Source: Alligator mississippiensis (Eukaryota > Chordata > Crocodylia > Alligatoridae). Taken from it: 64,000 bases of DNA. The translations under genes were made by a program, and so were the position numbers. The notes under the pieces were generated by a model. The model saw nothing but the letters and a program-made list of their open reading frames with translations, did no database searches and was not told the DNA's origin. Position 1 is the first letter of the stretch. Each line of letters opens with the position of its first letter. Where the stretch lies: positions 166,912,933 to 166,976,932 of the forward strand of contig NC_081824.1 of assembly GCF_030867095.1 (NCBI RefSeq), in the 5' to 3' direction. Shown here piece by piece: positions 53,771 through 64,000 of the stretch.

Positions 53771-56700
53771 TAGGTCAGTGTTCATCATTCACCTACGCAT
53801 TGTAGGGTATAGAATAGGAGATCTGCCACGGGTCTGCCTGCATCCCACTTCTTGTTTCTACTGCCCCATACTTGGGGCCAAAAACAAAAGGAAAAACAAG
53901 TATGGAGCGTGATTCCTTGAAGGGCTATTTTTGAGTTTTCTTTTACTTCTAGGAAGCAATCTGCCCTAAACTTGTCTCTCCTGTTCTTCTTGCATGCTAC
54001 TGAAGCAAAAGTGGAAATGTAGATGGGATGGCTTATGTGGGTTAGGACAGTTGAATGTCATTTTCATTTTGCTCCAATAGGAATCAGATTTTGAGCTGAT
54101 CTATCTGAAACATATAGGGTACCTAGTCCACAAGGCTTTGTTACTGTACAATGTTACAGTAAGATTATGCTGAGACTTTGGCCCTAATGTAACTCTGTTT
54201 TTATAAGGATTACATCTGGAACAGATCTGGCCCTTTCTAACTCACCTATGTCATTTTCAGGATTGTAAATTTGGGTAAATTGTAAATGGTTTCATTGTAA
54301 ATGAAGGGCCAGCACTTTGATGCACACTGTTTACAGGGAAGTAGATTAAAGTAACTTTTGGAAATAATTTATGAAGTAGCTAAAACTACAAAGCATGTTT
54401 AAATTGAAATGCATACAATCTATTTATTATCTTATTATAAATATCAAAGCCAGTAAATTGCATGAATTGGATTTTGCCATTCACAAGGATGCTAGTAGAA
54501 ACGAACAGGCTTATGAAATTTGGAGACTTTGGCTCTCAGATTGTGAATCGTAGTCATCATGATACACCCCTCCCTCTGCTGGCACACAAAGAATAATAAA
54601 TATGGTTCTGCTGCATGAATGGGAACAGGTTCTGGAGACGTTTCACAAGGGAAGTCACTACCTTATAGTGATTTGGAGGAGGCAAGAACAGAACTGGTTG
54701 GGTGGATCTGCAGCCAAACCCATGTGTGTTTCTATTGGCTGGTGAAGAAGCACAGTAGCAATGACCATCACTCATTTAGCCCATGGGTTGCTTAACTGAT
54801 ATGCTGCACTTGGCAGGGAAGATTTAGGTAGAGATCTCGTGTAGCACAGAACTTGTAGCCTTGGAGGGTAGGGAGCTGAGCATCCTCCAAAACTGTTTCA
54901 GAGGCTGCCCTGGTCTGTGGAGTAATTTAGGCCTCAGAGCTCCCTAAACTACATAAGCCTCCTCCAGCTGATGTAAGGACTATAGCACTCCATGGACTCT
55001 TCAAAGCGTTGCCTGTTGCAGCCCCTTCCTAATGCTCTGCCCTTCCTCCAAAATGTCCCCTATGCCAGAGGTAAAGGGGTCCTTTGGTAGGTAGCTTTAT
55101 GGCTATCTCCAGTAGTGCTTAAAGTGAAGCAATCCTCACCCAGCTAGGACCTTTCAGAGTCAAATTTGCTCCTGTCTGTAAGTGGCCCTGACCCTTTGTC
55201 AGGCAGCACAGCATGAACATCTAAACACTCAATCAGTTAATAATTAGCTATGCCATTCTAGCCCTCCTACACAACACACAAGAGCCAGAGTAGATGTCAA
55301 AGTCCTGCTTCACTGTCTTCCTGTTCCTTGCAGAGGTCCCCTGCACTAGGTCGGCTCATCTACCATGGGCACACCAGACTTTATTAAAGGGTCTCTGCCT
55401 CTTACAGTAAATTGCTTATGAACAGTCCTGGATAGTCTAGTAGAGAACAATAATTTACTTAATACATTCTAGCCAAGTTGGCTTACCTAAGCCTCTACAA
55501 TAATATCCTTCTGGTTTATATTTTACAGGGCTTTTTGGATGGTTTTAATAGAGCTCAGCAGATAATCTTCCTTTTTTTTTAAATTCAGTAGGACTTTCCC
55601 ACAAAAGGTCTCTCTTCAAGATGGGGAAACTTTTCAAAGTTTCTGAATTGTAAAGTGCTCTTGACGTTATTAGAAATGGGCAAGGCCTCATGGAACATTT
55701 CTAAAAATTTACATGTTGCTTTAAATCAGGAATCAGGCTTCAGTAAAAAAAATGTTTACCTAAAGCGATGACTGACTGTTACTTCCACATCTTGTCTTCT
55801 CATATATTTCTACAGCCCTATAGCCCAGCCCCTTCACTCCCTCTCAAATGGCCCATAATTCCCTCTACTATAAAAGGAGGCTTTGTTGTTATTTCTCTGT
55901 GGTTAAAGGTCTTAAACTACTACTTTTTCTCAAGCACCTCCTTCAGCTTTCAGCACTGCCTTGCAGTACAAGATGAAACCCTGTTCTCACTTATACTCAG
56001 GGCCCCATACATTTTTCTGGTTGCCCATTTTATGGGCACTATCTTGCCTGAAAAAAAATATAATGGGTATAATTCACTACGGCCCTCTTCCTCATAGTCA
56101 TTTACACTAGTGCAAAGTGGCTGGAAAACATTCCCATTCTACTCTGATAGGGTTTTTTTTTACCTCTTTTGTGCCCTTGCTTGGTATTAGTATAATGGCC
56201 ATATAATATAATGGTCAATGGTGAGGTGGTCCCAACATGATCAGTTCACTCCTGACTGAGGAAATCTTCTTTTATCCATATAAAGTAATCACACTTAAAT
56301 GTCAAGTAGGAGAGATGTAGAAGCTGCATTTTCACAGGCGATCAGAACCCACCTTAGGCATGAAATGTCCTTTGTCTCTTTTAGTTTTTCCTAAAATAAG
56401 CCCTTTCCAAATGAGATGGAGATGGTAGTAAATGAGATAATTCAGTGAAACCCCGATTTGTAAAAAGAAAACAGCATCCTCTCTTCCCTCAAGCAATATA
56501 TTCCAAAGTCTAAATCAAGTTTCATGTTTCTTTTAAATATCTTTAAACCTGCCTCAATGGAAAAGTTATTCCAAAGTTTAAAAATACCCCCTATCATATT
56601 ATTTATGCACTCAAAATATTTTTCCAGGCCCATATATTATTTCTGAGCATGTTTCCCCAAGAGTCCTATTATAAAATGAACTTTAACATTGGAGTTGGAA

Positions 56701-58002
56701 GGTGAATTTAATGCTGTGTGTAAGTTCTAAACTTGCAGTCGTACAAATACTATACTTCTGACTTTAAGCCTATAAGTGCTTTCACTGAAGTCAGTTAGAG
56801 TACTCCCATTAAAGTTACGCAAATGTTTAAGTGTTTGCAAGATTAGGTCCTAAGATACCATCATAAATTTGAGTAAATATTTGTGCAGCCCTTCTTGTCT
56901 CTAAATGTTTAATTCCTTCACTGTCTTTGTTATGGACTGAAAACTTGCCTAGCTGTGTAGCTTAGTTTGCAACATGAGGTAGTGACCTGAAGGAACTAGA
57001 GCTGTACAAACCTTGCCAATTTTCATTCATGCAGGTGTCAGCATTTTTAGCTGTTTCTGGTTCTGCTTCCCCCCTTGCCCTCTATCCCTAGAATCTCTGT
57101 TAGAGTTTTGGGTTCAACTTCAGGCAGAACAGGAAAATCCAGCAACATTAATTAAGCACTAAATAGTACACTTAGGTTCTTTTGGTTTCGATTGAAAGAA
57201 GAAACAGGAATTTCTCAGATTCAGGCTGAATGTAGGCAAGAGAAGTTGGCTTCAGAGAAGACAGAAAGGTCCTGTTGAGAATAGGGGAACAAGTCATGTT
57301 TTAAAAGGTTTTTACGCATTTTAAAACACAAAATTGCAGCTAATGTAGACATAATCCAGTGCCTTTAAAATGTTTTAGCTAGCATGTGTCCAGCTGAATC
57401 ATTTTTAAGTATTTACAATAAATACAAACCTGTGTTTAAAAGGTGTTAGGGGCCAGAGACAGACAGAAGGAGAAGGGAAAATAAATCCTTCAGTGTACAT
57501 ATTGTAGATATGCCCAATCTTACTAACACCTCTGATGTCTCAGATTCCCTTTTAGTGAAAGTTGGCACTTTCATTTTTTGTGGAGGTTTTAATAACTTTT
57601 AGCAGATATGTAAGGAAGAAAGGCAGATATTGAGCTTATCTCTACAATCCCAGCTGTACCCATGGACCAACAGATAGCAAATTATATGGAAAGAGTTTTA
57701 TGTTAGCTGTGGCTGAAAGCTAAGATGTTACCAGTGGAACAGAGGTGAATCATTTCCAGGGGGAAGGTGCATAAGGCCCATAGACGTGTAAAAGAATATC
57801 TGTACAAGTCACTGTGAGATACAAGATATGGTCTGCCACCAACACAAAGCTGCAAGATAACATCAAATGATGCTTGTACCTGTGATATACAGCAACAGCG
57901 TAAGTGTCAAATTGCTTTGGTAGGAACATAGGCTTGGCTGCTACAAGATATTAAGCTGGTGACTGACCTTGATGGCAAGTGTCTATGATGAGTGAAAGTA
58001 GT
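53771..58002. other. Unassigned DNA
   Basis: About 4.2 kb, the longest stretch without a recognised element. A 109-codon open frame at 55768-56097 (plus) encodes a hydrophobic, low-similarity peptide with no recognisable domain and no evident promoter or splice context. This is the most likely place for undetected host intron or regulatory DNA, but I cannot support any feature in it. Confidence 0.5.
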
Positions 58003-58269
58003 CTGTACACCAGTGGTCACCAACTGGTCCACCATGATTGATTGGTCAATTGGGAAGCCCCTGAGAGTCGATCTCAGTCTGGAGGGGCTCAGCCCTCCCA
58101 GACTGAGATCAATTGTCAGAGGCTCCCTGATTGTCAGGGGCTCACACGGGGAGCGGCAGGAAGCATGTGGCTGGGCTGAGCTGTGCCCCCTGCCACTGGG
58201 GCCTGGCTGGGGGAGTGGGATGATCCCCCTCCGCACCCCCTGCCACCCAGGCAGGCCATGGGAGGGTCA

Positions 58270-59018
58270 TGTCATGACCCAAAGGTCTGATTTTGTGTGT
58301 GCTTTGGCACTAGAATTATTCCCGTGGGATTACAGCTTCATTGCGCGGTGGAGTTTTGCTGCACAGAGAATCCGTGTGCAAAGGAGAGAGTTCCCGCCAC
58401 TTTGCAGCTGTCTTTGCAGGGTGCATTTTCTTTGCAGCACAGAAATGCATGGTGCAAAGAGTTCCTGCTCTTTGAATGCAAATTTGTTCCCCGCTATTGG
58501 CTAGTTCTAAATTATTCCCACGTGGTGGCTAGTGATTGGCCTGCTAGCCGTATAAGAGGCTTGAGCAGTTTCCGCCCAAGCCGAAGAGGACTCCACATCC
58601 ATCTCGTGGGGACTCTGGGTACGCGGCAGGGTAACAGAAACCCTGTGTGAGATCCAGAGGAGTTTGGCGGCCTGATCCACCGCCCACCTCTTCCCGTCTT
58701 CGTGCAGTAACCTTTTATAAGACGTATCTATGAGTTTTGAGGCGCGCTTGTCCTGGACATCCGGAGTTCTGTTTGCGTGGAGCCTAGCAAACTCCACGTG
58801 ACTGTTCGTGTTTTTCTGTTTGTAACCGCAACTCAAGCAAGTTTTCAGCCTGCACCGCGACCATCTCGGTGTAAGTAAACAATCTTAAAATAAACCATTA
58901 AGCGTTTGTGCCTAATTCTAGCTCGGCGCCCGCCCTCTCCGACCCGGCCTGCCCTGGCTGCCGGCCACAGCCCGTGTGCAGTGCGACAAGGGCCACGGGT
59001 TCGCACCCGGCCCGCACA
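58270..59018 (+). mobile_element. Solo LTR of an endogenous retrovirus, family 1, copy 2
   Basis: Runs from TGTCATGACCCAAAGG to CGGCCCGCACA with TG...CA ends. A TATA box region (58551), an upstream inverted CCAAT (GATTGG at 58534-58540), an AATAAA signal near 58888 and the block GCCTGCACCGCGACCATCT are shared with 62741-63504. The five bases on either side (GGTCA, GGTTG) match only partly. No retroviral genes adjoin it. It is younger than the surrounding hAT. Confidence 0.85.
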
Positions 59019-59335
59019 GGTTGGAGCCTGGGCATTTTGTCCAGGCATGCAGGGGGACTCCTGCCACTGCACACACCCCAGCAGAGACACTCCCCCCCAA
59101 CATTCATCTCAGCACCCCACAGCCCTCCCAGTGCCACTACCTACCTGCAGAGACATGGTGCAGCGCTCCCTCTGCATCTGTGTGGCTGCATGGGACAGCC
59201 AGGCAGCAGCTCCCTGAAAGTGAGTGTAACACAGGCTGGGCAGGGAGCAAGACTGAACTGCAGGTGGCTCACCTTGGCAGGACAGAGGGCTGCCTTTATG
59301 TGATCAAGAGTGGGGGAGAGGTGAGATCCTATAAG

Positions 59336-59485
59336 GGGAAAGTGTGTGTGTGTCTGTGTGTGCATGCGTGTCTGTGTGTCTCTGTGTGTCTGTCTGCCTG
59401 TGTCCATGTGCAGAGAGTGAGAGTAAAGTGTGCGCACCTGTGTCTGTGTGTGCCTCTGTGTGTGCATGTGTGTGTGTACATCCAG
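59336..59485. repeat. GT-rich simple repeat
   Basis: About 150 bp of GTGTGT and GTCTGTGT units, inside the hAT. Open frames on both strands (CVSVCVCVS-type or HTHTHTQ-type) are translations of the repeat. Confidence 0.92.
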
Positions 59486-59838
59486 CTGTAGCAGGGGCAG
59501 AAAGCAAGGAGAAGAGGCGGGCATGTGCCTCCCAGTCCAGCAGGGTCCATCCAGCCTGCCAGCACTAGGAGGAAAAGGGGCCCTCTCCCTCCACTGCAAC
59601 CCAGCTTCCATGTGGGAGGGGGCCTCCAATTTTGTGCTTGCCCAGGGCCCCAGTACACCTTAACCCACCTTTTCCCCCCACTAACCTTCTGGGCAAGGGG
59701 ACATGGGGTGGGCAGGAGGAGGTGGCGTACAGCAGATCCTGGGTTGCCCTTTCCTTCAAAAAGTGATCTTCACCTTAAAAAGGTTGGAGACCACTGCTGT
59801 ACACAGTCAGACAGGATTCAGTGACCATGATCGGTCAT

Positions 59839-61005
59839 TGTAATAGGAAGCCAACTTCAGTCTAAACCATGAATAGAAAGAGATGAGCTTGGCAGGGCAC
59901 CTTTGGTGTCTGCCACTTGAAAAGCAGCCAACAGGCAGCAGCCAGGTGCCTAATGAGGGCAGCCATTTTGGCCCAGGAATACAAACTAGGATGCAGTTTG
60001 CTGCAGCAAGGAAGGAGGAAACATCAGGCTGAGAGGCTGCTCTGGCCAGAGCTCAGGAGGTAAGGGTAGGGGCTGTGTGAAGGAGGTGACCTCTTGTCCT
60101 GGCTAAGACATAAAAATGCCTGGGAAGGATGGTTGGGTGGGGCTCCTAGTGGCATGGGAGCCCCCAGGAAATGCCAGGCCAGTTACCTCCCTGATGAAAG
60201 GCGGGTCAGAGTACCTTAATAACCCCAGCCTCACACCCCTTGTGGTTCTAGCAAGCAGGGGGAGCCCAGGGCTTGGTTAAGGAGCCCTGAGGCAGAGCCC
60301 AGGCTGGAGGAGGGACCTGGGGCTGCACCCAGGCAGCAGAGCATAGCCTGGGGGGTGCTAGTGTGACCCTGTGTGAGAGGGGCAATGGTTAGCAAGACCC
60401 CTGTGTGAGAGGGGCAACAAATAAAGCAGCCCCATGAGTGTGGGTGAGTGAGGAGGCCCAGTAGGGGCATAGTGACCTGGTGAGGGGCTAGAAACGAAAT
60501 AGGCCGGCAGTCATACAATCACTCAGTCAGTGCTCAGGTGAGGGTAGCAGGAGATACCCAACAGACTGCGCCGGTGCTGACTGAGGCAAGAAGAGCTAAG
60601 CCTGAGCTGGGTGAGGCCAGGTGAGATGAGTGTGGCCCCAGAGAGAGGTTGGTATGAAAGAGGCTGGGTGAGAGCCAGCGGAGTGAGTGGGACCCCAGTG
60701 AGAGCAGGGTAGCATACGAGTGGCCCTCTGGGGCTATAGAAGAGAGATACAACTGTGTGCCCAGTGTGCTATGGCCATAGGCTGGAGAAATAACATCAGA
60801 AAAACATCTGTGAGGCATGGGACCCATGGAGGGGAGGTCAGAGCAGGTATGAGGCCCTTGTCAGCAGGACAAGTAATGGATAGCCTCCCACCTTAGTAAC
60901 AACTCTCATATTTTTCTATCAAGGCATAGCAGGTGAGTGAAGTGGGTGGTTACCTCAGGAGCAGGGTGGCCAGTGAAGATCTAATGAGGAGGCCACCCTG
61001 TTACA
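59839..61005. mobile_element. Solo LTR-like fossil, family 2, copy 2
   Basis: The ends TGTAATAGG and CCTGTTACA correspond to those of 19242-20174, and blocks near the 3' side are shared: ATCTGTGAGGCATGGG, GGATAGCCTCCCACCTTAGT, TATCAAGGCATAGCAGG. An AATAAA lies at 60420. Length is about 1167 bp, somewhat longer than copy 1. No clear target duplication and no adjacent retroviral genes. It starts 43 bp after the end of the hAT at 58011-59796. Confidence 0.6.
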
Positions 61006-62740
61006 GTGAGCAAATGCTAGAAAAAATTCTCATTTAAAAATTGCAGATGCATTTCTGTTTGAACATGGAACTTATGTCCTATACACCTGAGCATTTGCTA
61101 AGAGTCAAGGAAGTTTCTGTTGCCTTCTGCCTCACTCAGACTGTCTCCTAGGATGCCATGCTTTCTGCACACACTATATTTCCAGGAGGACTCAATCTGT
61201 GCACAGAGTTGGTCATGACTCTGGAAATAGCTTTCTTTTTTTCTATATTCTGCCTTCCAAAAACAAGGTGTGTGTTTTATTTGGGGGCATGTTGTGTACA
61301 AGAAAATACAGTATTCGTGCCCTCCATTTTGAAAAAAAGTCATTGGCTTCTCCCTGTTCCCTGTCTAACTGTGTCTACTGGCTCTTAAGAATTAATGGAC
61401 AGCTCTGCTTGCCATACCCAATAGCTGAGACTGTCTTCTCAAGGAGGCAGGGGAATAGAGAAGGATCAATCAGTCAAATGGTGTATTCCCTATAGACTCC
61501 TAAAAGGATCTGCAAAACCTGCAGTTTTGGGGGAATACTTACAGAAATGGCAGGTCTCCTAGGTTTATTTTTTATGTTTGAACTCTGTTTCCAAGGGTTT
61601 GAGTTTTGCAACTATATTTCTTCAGTTCTAATAAAATTTTGTTGCAGAAAAATTATCTTCTATCCATCTCCCTAGTTAAGTTTTTTGCCAAGAAAATAGA
61701 TACATAGTTCAAAAGTTTAACGGGATATTTTTATGCCTAGCTACACACACATACAAATATAGCATCCCTTGGTATTGTTTTGGAAAGACTGCAGAGCAAT
61801 TAAGAGACATAGAGTGTAAATCATAGCAAGTATATTTATTGTAGCCTTTGAAATGTTCTAAAGCAGGCTGAACTGAAAGAGAAGGGTTTTTGCCTTAACT
61901 CAATGCCAAGTGGTTATTCCCAGCCAAGAAAATCAGTTTATGATTAAAATCTTTCAGAGAACCCTGGTCCTTTTGTGTTTCAATTACAGAAAATATTACA
62001 GTGCTAGTGTATATGTTATTTAAAGTAAAAGAGGCTCCAGAAGGTAATCACTAATAACAACAGACAATGCATGAAATTCTGCTTGGAAAGGCCTTCTTCA
62101 GCCCATGGATCCACTCATGTCCCCATAGTCCAACTAGTTTAGAGACAGAGAACACTTTTTTGTTGTTTGGGGGAACATAGAGATAATATAAATAGTTTCA
62201 GCAGCTAAGTTTGCTGACAGTAAGATTCCCCATTTCAGCCCCCTTCACATGAAAAGTTGTGCAAAAAAAGGGCAGGAAACTTTCCCCACATCCCCATAAA
62301 ACCTCAGGAGGGAGCATCACAGGGAGGAGGATGCAGTTCTGTAAGGTCTCTTTTGTGGAATTTTCATCACATCCTCCTATGACAATCAGCATTGTTTCAC
62401 TCTTTAAATGTCAGGGGTGGCCCAAAGAGTTCAACAGCCAGATTCCCATTGGGGCCAGTATCTGTATATACCATGTGGGAACTGTTGTCCTCCCTTGGCC
62501 CCTTGGATGCCTATCCAACTATCATTCTCAAAACTCCCCTCAAGAAAACAGGGAGTGTTTCCACCACTGAGGTTGAGTTAGTGGGGTCTCAGACATCTAC
62601 TACCGGTGTGCAGAAGGGTAGTATGCACTCCCTCCCAGGCCTGTACTCCCCTTCCTATTCCAGGATCCCTGAATTCACAGAAGAATCATGATGGCATTAA
62701 AGGTAGAAAGTGGGTAATATTGTGGCTGATTTTTCACCAC
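61006..62740. other. Unassigned DNA
   Basis: No gene or complete element recognised. GTACAAGAAAATACAGTA near 61297-61314 resembles the end of the tiny MITE at 15201-15277 and may be an isolated terminus. Open frames of 98-103 codons at 61199 and 62259 match no family. Confidence 0.5.
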
Positions 62741-63504
62741 TGTCACAACCCAAGGGTGTGATTTTGTGTGTGCGCACTTCGGCACTGCTAAATTATTTCC
62801 CGCCACGAGGAGCTTTCTTTGCAGGGTGCATTTCTCAGTTGCAAAGAGAAAACCCTGGTGCAAAGGAGTTCCCACCACCCGCATGCAAATTTGTTCCCCA
62901 CTATTGGCCAGTTCTAAATTATTCCCACGTGGCAGCTAGCGATTGGCTTGCTAGCCGTATAAAAGGCTTAAGCGGTTTCCGCCCAAGTTGGAGGACTCCA
63001 CAACCATCTAGTGGAGGAGGAGGACTTCACGTCTCGTGAAGAACTCTAAGCGCTGCGGAGCCTAACGGACCCAGCGTGTGCCTTAAGAAGGCTATAGGGG
63101 TCTGATCAACCTCTGGCCTCTCCCCATTGCCGAGCGTGATCCCTCGACGAACCCCTTCCCTGCACGCTTTTATTCCACGGAGCCTAGCAAACTTCGTGAG
63201 TGTGTGTATCCAGAGCTCTGTCCGAGTTATTTTAAGAGGCTCGAGTTTTCTGCGGGTCTTGTTCGAGTTCGTGTTGTGGAGCCTAGCAAACTCCATGTGT
63301 CTGTCTGTAACTGCAACTCAAGCAAGTTTTTCCTGCCTGCACCGCGACCATCTACGGAGTAAGTAAAATAATCTTTAATCAACCGCTAAGCGTCCGTGCC
63401 TAATTCTAGTCTGCCAGCCTGCATTCCCTGACCCGCGTGCCAAGGCTGCTGTCCACAGCCCGCCGCGCACCCCCGAGGGCCTTGGACCTCTCCCGGCCCG
63501 CACA
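62741..63504 (+). mobile_element. Solo LTR of an endogenous retrovirus, family 1, copy 3
   Basis: Runs from TGTCACAACCCAAGGG to CGGCCCGCACA, with a perfect 5-bp duplication ACCAC (62736-62740, 63505-63509). A TATA box TATAAAAGG lies at 62958 with an inverted CCAAT (GATTGG) about 17 bp upstream. GCCTGCACCGCGACCATCT near 63338 is shared with copy 2. 764 bp. No retroviral genes adjoin it. The clean ends and duplication suggest it is among the younger insertions here. Confidence 0.92.
62958..62966 (+). promoter_or_regulatory. TATA box of the solo LTR
   Basis: TATAAAAGG, placed about 217 bp into the LTR, the expected U3 promoter position. Whether it is active today cannot be told from sequence. 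Confidence 0.7.
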
Positions 63505-63509
63505 ACCAC

Positions 63510-63937
63510 CTCCAAGGAAAGAGGAGATCAGTGTGCAGAAATTCCTTTTCATCAGCAAGGCAGTACTTCCACACCACTGCTACTCTCTCAGACTGTAGCA
63601 GCTGGGAGCATCTGTTTGCAGATGATGGGTGATATTTCTGCAATTATCATTCCTATTTCAATCTGTTGAAAAATTGGCTATGACCTGATCACCGATATCA
63701 GTTTATCTGTCCAGCTGATCCCCGATATCAGCCGGACAGTTTCTGCTGAGCTAAATATAAATGTAATGGATTTACAAAAGCTTCATACGAACAACAAATA
63801 GGAAAGACAAGACTGCAATCTCAAAAAGTATTGATGTCGCAACAATATCAAGGATCCTGAGGTTCCTTTGCTATGGATAAAAGAGCAGATTCTCCATATT
63901 TCTGGAAAAGTCCAGCTTAGTGACTTAAGATAAGGGG
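63510..63937. other. Unassigned DNA with short tandem duplication
   Basis: CTGATCACCGATATCAG and CTGATCCCCGATATCAGC (about 63678-63735) form a roughly 38-bp imperfect tandem duplication, each half containing palindromic GATATC. Nothing else recognised. Confidence 0.55.
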
Positions 63938-64000
63938 GCATGTCTACATGAGATGCTTAACTATATGTTAGTATAGTTTACTGTAAAGTAAGCATGAGCG
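63938..64000. mobile_element. Harbinger-like MITE end, cut by window edge
   Basis: GGGGGCATGTCTACATGAGA matches the left end of the other Harbinger-like MITEs; the rest lies beyond the window. Confidence 0.6.

Larger units (their letters stand above)
58011..59796 (+). mobile_element. hAT (CAGTGGT ends) with perfect 8-bp duplication, carrying an LTR
   Basis: Begins CAGTGGTCACCAACTGG and ends GGTTGGAGACCACTG, inverted copies. The flanks are identical CTGTACAC (58003-58010, 59797-59804). A solo LTR (58270-59018) is inserted near the left end; without it the element is about 1.0 kb. The right half contains a GT-rich array and GC-rich DNA with chance open frames up to 171 codons. No transposase is recognised. 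34700-35097 is a truncated relative. Confidence 0.9.

Noticed and set aside
55768-56097. 109-codon frame as a host small protein
   Set aside because: No homology I can recognise, no start or splice context, and a size expected by chance in this length of DNA.
58976-59629. Cysteine/valine- and histidine/threonine-rich frames
   Set aside because: Direct translation of the GT-rich repeat.
63665-63740. CRISPR-like repeat
   Set aside because: Only two imperfect units with no regular spacers, in a vertebrate-type genome.

Overview
This window looks like a gene-poor, repeat-rich stretch of an amniote (sauropsid) nuclear genome. The combination points to a crocodilian, or less likely a turtle: several CR1 LINEs with the typical ATCTATGA-type tail, many short Harbinger-like MITEs with GGGCATGTCTACA-type ends (resembling the crocodilian 'Chompy' MITEs, a match made from memory), abundant non-autonomous hAT elements, and solo retroviral LTRs. 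I found no host protein-coding exon, tRNA, rRNA or CRISPR array that I can support. Almost every long open frame lies in GC-rich repeat DNA or is a transposon relic.

Layout. 1-2.7 kb: mostly unassigned, with a run of 15 G. 2.7-4.5 kb: a long non-autonomous hAT (subfamily A). 6.3-7.8 kb: a decayed Tx1-type LINE. 7.8-8.0 kb: a small hAT MITE. 8.4-9.5 kb: a decayed Tigger/pogo transposon on the minus strand. 9.6-9.9 kb: an interspersed repeat with a hammerhead-ribozyme-like core and half of a palindromic TA-flanked MITE. 10.3-12.4 kb: a three-level nest (Harbinger-like MITE, then hAT subfamily B with a perfect 8-bp duplication, then an internally deleted CR1). 13.5-19.1 kb: MITEs, a CR1 tail and a short hAT. 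19.2-20.2 kb: a solo LTR. 20.4-21.6 kb: a minisatellite whose units change orientation. 22.3 kb: a MITE. 24.1-24.8 kb: a widely spaced inverted repeat. 25.0-26.0 kb: a Helitron on the minus strand with both ends visible. 28.5-29.8 kb: two hATs. 30.4-31.6 kb: a 5'-truncated CR1 with a largely open reverse-transcriptase frame. 33.5-37.1 kb: hATs and MITEs, then a hAT with a solo LTR inserted inside its own target-site duplication. 38.7-44.4 kb: CR1 tails, a pogo-like MITE, a second hammerhead-like repeat and another solo LTR. 45.1 kb: a palindromic MITE. 47.5-48.5 kb: second copy of hAT subfamily A. 50.6-52.0 kb: a MITE and a Harbinger transposase relic. 53.4 kb: third hammerhead-like repeat. 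58.0-59.8 kb: a CAGTGGT-type hAT carrying a solo LTR. 59.8-61.0 kb: another solo LTR. 62.7-63.5 kb: third solo LTR of the family seen at 36 and 58 kb. 63.9 kb to the edge: a truncated MITE end.

No genes work together here in the usual sense. The history is one of repeated insertion, readable from target-site duplications. Relative order is clear at three places: the CR1 is younger than the hAT, which is younger than the MITE (10.3-12.4 kb); the LTR is younger than the hAT (36 kb); and the LTR is younger than the hAT (58 kb). The most noteworthy items are the Helitron with canonical ends, the hammerhead-like motif shared by three scattered repeats, the Harbinger transposase relic that shares its end with the local MITEs, and the hAT family with a conserved internal block. 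Family names are assigned by eye and were not checked against a repeat library.
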